From: Candidatus Omnitrophota bacterium
Lineage (GTDB): Bacteria; Omnitrophota; Gorgyraeia; 2-02-FULL-51-18
Direction of reading: 5' to 3'
Assembly: GCA_945877765.1 (NCBI GenBank)
Contig: CAMDWQ010000015.1
Coordinates: 1-36,301, forward strand
DNA: 36,301 nt
Position numbers and translations under genes: made by a program. This document shows, piece after piece, positions 33,701 to 36,301 of this stretch. Each line of letters opens with the position of its first letter. Position 1 is the stretch's first letter. A model generated the notes under the pieces. That model made no database searches, had not been told where the DNA came from, and worked only from the letters and a program-made list of their open reading frames with translations.

Positions 33701-36301
33701 CTTTCGGAAACGAAAGCCACTTTGACCGCGCTTGAGGAAAAATTAAGCCAAACCGACCGCCGCCTAGCCGAAGCTTCTTTCCAGGCTCAACTTCTCACTC
33801 TGGAAGCCGAACAGGCCAAAGCAGAAGAGCCTATTCAAAAGAAAGTCCTTCAAGCGCAAATCACGGCCTTGAAAACAGCAGAGGAGGTGCGTCGGGTCCA
33901 AGTTCGCAGAGCCGATGTTGCACCTGATGCGGACCCGCAGGAGATAGCGGACCTTAATAAGGAATTGATGAAGGCTCAGCAAGATGCGCAGACAGCGGCC
34001 ACGGCTTACCACATTGAAGCTCTAAAAGCAGAGCAGGCCGAAGCTAGAACAAGTGATGAGAGAAAAGCACTTTTGACTCAAATAGAAGATTTGGAATCCC
34101 AAGCTTTGAAGCAGTCGATCGAATATGACCTCCATATCGCCAAAGCTCACAGAGAGCGCTTGCTGGCAAAGTTGGAAAGTGCTGACCCTGCTGGGAAACT
34201 CCTTCTTGAGGAAGAGCTTTTGAAAGTCGAAAAATCGGTGGCGGCGTTGGAAAAAACTCAAATTGAGCAAATGTTGATTGAGCTTAAGGAAGAAAAAATC
34301 CATGACGAAAAAGCTTTCGAGGAAGCCAAACAAGAGATGGCTATTTCTGATCGGACTGATGATGAGGACCTCTACGGTGAATGGATTAACCAACAGAGAA
34401 TTGCCGAATTAAAACTGGAGCTTACTAACAAACGTATTCAGTATTTTGAGTCGATCGTTATCGGCGGCGGGGGAGGCGGGTCGGGTGGTGAGGGCGATGC
34501 GGGCGGAAAACTAGAGAATATTTTGACAACTGCGACGCCGGCACTATCTGGCAATGATGATGACAAGGAGAAGCAGCTCCAAGAGATCCGCAAACTCGCA
34601 GAAGATCTCCAAAAGCTTCAAAGCGCCGCTACGGCTGCCTCAAAACAGTTGTCAACGCCCAAAATTGATGGTCTGGATAAGAGATCGGAACTGCGGGAAG
34701 CTCAGGCGGCTATGGCTAAAGCACAAACAACCCAAGATCCTCAGGCTTATTTCCAAGCCATGCAGAACTTGGAGAACGTTAAAAAAGCCTATCTTGCCGA
34801 TATCCGTGGTGAGTCTCTCCAGCAGCTGGAGGTCCCCTTGGCGCCGGAAGCGGTGGAAAAATCGCCGTTAGAAAAATTAGTTCAAGAGGCGGAAAAAAAT
34901 CCGTATGTTCCTACGGCACTCCCCGCTCAGGAGACAGTCGAGGGTCCGTCAATGCGGGAAAAAATAGTAGAAAATTTTTGGAAAAAAGTAGATCAGGGCT
35001 CCCAAATGCTCCGTGTGGCTTCGGAAACAGTAAAAGCGGCTAATGAAAAATTGCAAGTCCAGCAAGTCGAACGCACTAAGGCTATCGCCACCAAGGAAGT
35101 TCAAATCACAGGACTCCAAGAGGAGATTGCGGCCTTAAATTCCGAAGTGAGCGCGGCTCAAAAGAATTTCCTCAAAAAAGATGAAACTACTTATTACAGT
35201 CAGGATGAGATGAGGCAAAATTTAGATACCAAGTGGAATAAAACACCCGAAAGCGAAAAGAATTCACCCTATCAGGTTTGGAAGACTCGTTTTGAGAAAA
35301 GAGCCGCTGAGATTGAAAATCGCCAGAAGGCGATCCTTGGCGAAGTAGCCGCCAAGCAGGCCGAGATTACAAAGTTAAGGCAGGAAATCGGTGACTTGAG
35401 TTTGACGCGGGATAAAATCAATGATGTTTTAAAAGAGACTGATCAAGACCCAGCTCCGAATGAGGACAAGCTCGCGGAAGCTCGCGCCGAGCTCAAAAAA
35501 ACTGCGCTCAGTAATGCAACCCAACGTCTAGCCGCCATGAAATCCGATGCCCGCGAACTGCGGGGCATCCTCCCGGAAAGAGTACCGTTGACCGAGCCGA
35601 TGGACGCAGGTATAAAAAAAGACGTTTTGGATGAGTATACGGCAATACTTAAGTCCAGAGGCATGGCCCAGCAGGATCTGAACCGGGCGACGGACGAGCT
35701 CCAAAAGTTTCTGGACTGGGGCAACGGAGTACCCAGACCTATAACCATCAATCTGCCGCAGACTTGGGAGAAGGCTCGTAAGGAAATGTGGGACAGAGCC
35801 GATCGCCTGAAGCGCGAAGCTGTTCTTAAGGGACTGGCGGAAGCGCTCGATCGTGGAGATTCCATCCCTGATAAATTGCGCACCTTCCTCAGCAAGAAGA
35901 CTTTCGAGGCTGTTGAAAAGGCGCGGGGGGAAAGAGCGCTCGCTCCGCCCGTCGAAGCACCAATCGCGCAAAGTTTACCGAATGCGTCCACTGTGCAGAA
36001 AGCACCGTCCCCAGACTCTAAAGAGGCTCAGCGTGTGGAGAAGTCCTTAGATGAAAACCTCGCGGAAACTCGCGCCGAGCTCAAGCGCGTCACCCTCAAG
36101 AGAGATGCCCTCAGTGAGCTCGCCCAACATCTAGCTACCACGAATTCCAATTCCCCCGAATTGAGCAGATTTCGCTGGTCGGGAGCACCGTTGACCGATC
36201 CGATGGACGAAGCTATAAAGACAACTGCTTTGAATGAGCTGGAAGACCGTTTTAAGAAAAAACTCAAGTCAGGGGGAATTGCTGTAACTCCCACGATGCT
36301 G
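27791..36301 (+). CDS. Giant exported/membrane protein (first 2,837 residues; runs off the window)
   Basis: An uninterrupted frame from the ATG at 27791 to the last base, 2,837 codons without a stop. Residues 1-27 are charged; about 30-53 (LLRSMSAVLVFTFLLQDIVQAQ) is a signal peptide or membrane anchor, and ATG 27896 (residue 36) is an alternative start. Residues 85-560 look like one alpha/beta domain, with INIQDAH (His107), LVAVEGG (Glu135) and ITGGFHSEGI (His501), reminiscent of TraB/Tiki-superfamily hydrolase-like proteins. Residues 560-1200 are helical and charged. Hydrophobic segments lie at about 1234-1270, 1296-1333 and 1340-1367. From about 1750 on it is a long, charged coiled coil, broken by a Gly-rich linker (about 2225-2240). 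A unit of about 196 residues starts to repeat at the right edge. Function unknown. Confidence 0.85.
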   Translation, partial: MDIEKTDTPKSELAENITIETQKRFRSRYGSLLRSMSAVLVFTFLLQDIVQAQGGTPLWSQVIDTKNTSTVKLSDLEKITIPKDSGLTRKVAVNGTSDLIINIQDAHSKLGAQESITKILDSLVKNYSLSLVAVEGGTDLVDTSIISSFPIQEVKEKTASYLMKEGKISAGEFYSMISKDPVKLYGVDDPTLYQENVDVFKALIENKAVIRKELKNLKKAVAGLEAKVYSPALLEMVSKKLLHKTGDIKFTEYWEYYSKAAKQKNVDITQFANIKKLSDMVELEKEIDFKKANLEREALIDELGKKLPKPALEKFVLEALRFKQNKITPGAFHFSLSQAAHGMNINPAVYKNVILYSQYVVSYESIDLIAIFDEVENFENQLKEKSFTQDDERTLSETARCVSILSGLLDTALSSKEYEFYAKNIDRCEISSIEKTIRELSLKYAFDASFVNFQALAKSVPDARKFYELAEKRNHALMKNTMKRMKEENVHVAALITGGFHSEGISKLMDDEKLSYLVVMPRFDEKSPNRPYIAILTQKPREYEDAFRDDPDFYVALEVAGMLKDPQATAGQIAKLREIGKSRVQALLYQYWNFSKETKLSQNWIDQSAEIYQRQFDALKNQGKEPIFSVEEYRQLLSQGHVVQRRDGIREVSFEDLNPNSSTTTLTLNAARLAEKEIRLIDDIDDAGLGAIADAVVAVGVKNKMRQPTEDDVRAIANRRGARLSADQVSLVHDMAVTRWVKAGQIVARVVKAEEAGRATSMTTARPTKTNHVNIQAKTLFDVLSQGEDLSNALSNLTKIIKFLASAKNKGVSEEQKTELKKLLSLIAKIERLLVHDYASQALFDVPRAVVQKELRRYGMAEAKISQITQNPQTSIFRNNRRKAYLRATTEALDAELNAMFLKSGQPAPALLSQVEALKKRARVLLAVSEDDKKDYELWVASVENDSGVRKAREDIQVAQTLKAAQETQKAQTENVIAQAAGEKLVTSEKKTWYQQLAAIPPFLVASARIFLKNLFSRTVLPLFSPGASDRFSRNRIEAKWPNQISEIKNSLKIRGMDESQIDEFLDKRFDWTLALNDLEAADEKAYRDKNYGKDVEKLGEFVKAKYKEVRENLIKQKIIKLDTSWYKVVGYYAGPSFAWHLFRGFYLRHPGSAFRYHYLGSSETASLDVRDARRVLGDQVASQLNLSSQPRFRTVVRNFAFRAIGVLGYLTRVILVRAHITFLTERFGLYIYSSVLVGGGLTVISSVLVMGVPILAVIPLGLFLYAAIRYRPEINNRAKTLFGKDVSARSLHDQRIGIILGIVIIASVVSIGFGLPLMAANLLANLVLPGYVTTWLGSYAITKVFLGSFTVSQMLSPFLTTFVRGFIQNSSQMRAQILAQGAIRKDQFKFETLLDSILEKKENTRGYINARGEFIVWKWDAATAIDFLESAAKNASEGRLETAKKENILKLFYALQKYDSNLRVRLRLARLLQADKIQRLQIADLVGLIAKRGPPSAVTEDAPEIQALSLDISVWRKQTGFEARKEVFSGTRFWRSLPARWFSMWFVNTEIAGVLTQLGIFDSVIGWIFSQVSSVKIELHFFEQFGQLIEGAHPDQGHPVSTTGFRIYGGPDAPLGPFSRALEYFAQDMGGMLGVFGHLAEWLQSWINGFPVIGEATFRVSHLADMVMKPEQFKMAAESRDLRREFVEASAGIKKHLNSLGLLDSDEKKSNHRIEELAQEAMSMTRREIKDLVLREFPELDQKAVNFLVVELSDASKALSDITLLEDKLRVGGATDNGDGLVLIKANIAHLEAQQTALHAREKFQRAQENLSVLMPDSNEAVNGFLSEIQNKNLISTLSPAQVRALILKSDEILLALEVDDEATQDDVEQLTAAVVEYISSQQDYLEASRVEAATGATASLQKILNGIENEKDPKQLAIWKMRQEILEATATKNTYEKEIEAIRVRLSSLQRERVASTDDSMVMDLALALSETKATLTALEEKLSQTDRRLAEASFQAQLLTLEAEQAKAEEPIQKKVLQAQITALKTAEEVRRVQVRRADVAPDADPQEIADLNKELMKAQQDAQTAATAYHIEALKAEQAEARTSDERKALLTQIEDLESQALKQSIEYDLHIAKAHRERLLAKLESADPAGKLLLEEELLKVEKSVAALEKTQIEQMLIELKEEKIHDEKAFEEAKQEMAISDRTDDEDLYGEWINQQRIAELKLELTNKRIQYFESIVIGGGGGGSGGEGDAGGKLENILTTATPALSGNDDDKEKQLQEIRKLAEDLQKLQSAATAASKQLSTPKIDGLDKRSELREAQAAMAKAQTTQDPQAYFQAMQNLENVKKAYLADIRGESLQQLEVPLAPEAVEKSPLEKLVQEAEKNPYVPTALPAQETVEGPSMREKIVENFWKKVDQGSQMLRVASETVKAANEKLQVQQVERTKAIATKEVQITGLQEEIAALNSEVSAAQKNFLKKDETTYYSQDEMRQNLDTKWNKTPESEKNSPYQVWKTRFEKRAAEIENRQKAILGEVAAKQAEITKLRQEIGDLSLTRDKINDVLKETDQDPAPNEDKLAEARAELKKTALSNATQRLAAMKSDARELRGILPERVPLTEPMDAGIKKDVLDEYTAILKSRGMAQQDLNRATDELQKFLDWGNGVPRPITINLPQTWEKARKEMWDRADRLKREAVLKGLAEALDRGDSIPDKLRTFLSKKTFEAVEKARGERALAPPVEAPIAQSLPNASTVQKAPSPDSKEAQRVEKSLDENLAETRAELKRVTLKRDALSELAQHLATTNSNSPELSRFRWSGAPLTDPMDEAIKTTALNELEDRFKKKLKSGGIAVTPTML
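35471..36301 (+). repeat. Tandem repeat units inside the giant gene
   Basis: The DNA at 35471 (CTCGCGGAAGCTCGCGCC, continuing GAGCTCAA) recurs at 36059 with one change in 26 bases, and CCGTTGACCGAGCCGATGGA (35584) recurs near 36188 with one change. The period is about 588 bases (196 codons). Encoded shared motifs are LAExRAELK, then PLTxPMDxxIK. More copies may follow beyond the window. Confidence 0.75.

Noticed and set aside
35443-35991. 182-codon minus-strand frame inside the giant gene
   Set aside because: It is antisense to the coiled-coil repeat region and Ser/Ala/Arg-rich as expected for a shadow; the plus-strand frame is continuous through it.

Overview
The window looks like a chromosomal segment of an uncultured Gram-negative bacterium. 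A two-partner-secretion outer-membrane transporter with its exported passenger, several Sec signal peptides and SYLF-domain proteins indicate two membranes. The MEP isoprenoid genes (ispG, ispH), enolase, PurN and FtsB are ordinary bacterial housekeeping genes. Several very large exported proteins, including a reading frame of more than 2,800 codons that runs off the right edge, fit Omnitrophota (formerly OP3) best. That placement is an inference from gene content, because no rRNA gene or ribosomal protein is present.

Layout, left to right. (1) 1-396: the 3' end of ispH. (2) 527-6446: a surface-protein locus, with a 1,398-residue TPS-type exported protein ending in a YVTN beta-propeller, and its ShlB/FhaC-like transporter convergent to it. 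(3) 6523-9103: a KimA/KUP-like permease, a RidA protein and a tiny PLDc_N membrane protein. (4) 9207-10921: tRNA-Phe, a terminator, a gene remnant, a palindromic control region and an AT-rich two-gene nucleotidyltransferase cassette that looks like a toxin-antitoxin or defence module. (5) 10953-15963, minus strand: a CorA channel, a GT-C/TPR fusion protein, a 59-residue exported peptide with its own terminator, and an MBL-fold hydrolase. (6) 16264-19377: a 1,037-residue exported protein built of about six copies of an apparently undescribed module, closed by a strong terminator. (7) 19553-25482: ispG, a fatty-acid desaturase, a REP-like inverted repeat, a SYLF protein, tRNA-Thr with a duplicated 3' half, trxA-purN and eno-ftsB. 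(8) 25479-27493: a retropepsin-like protease, a second SYLF protein and a PilZ protein. (9) 27791-36301: the giant exported protein, divergent from pilZ over overlapping promoters.

Two themes connect the genes. First, much of the window serves the cell envelope: surface adhesin and transporter, giant exported proteins, SYLF lipid-binding proteins, desaturase, GT-C glycosyltransferase, exported protease and PilZ. Second, gene starts come in two classes. Some genes (ridA, trxA, eno, corA, the 59-residue peptide) have clear Shine-Dalgarno sites. Others (the permease, tpsB, ispG, the desaturase, the second SYLF gene) have a -10 hexamer only 6-10 bases before the ATG, which predicts leaderless or nearly leaderless mRNAs.

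No CRISPR array, intact insertion sequence, prophage or replication origin was seen.
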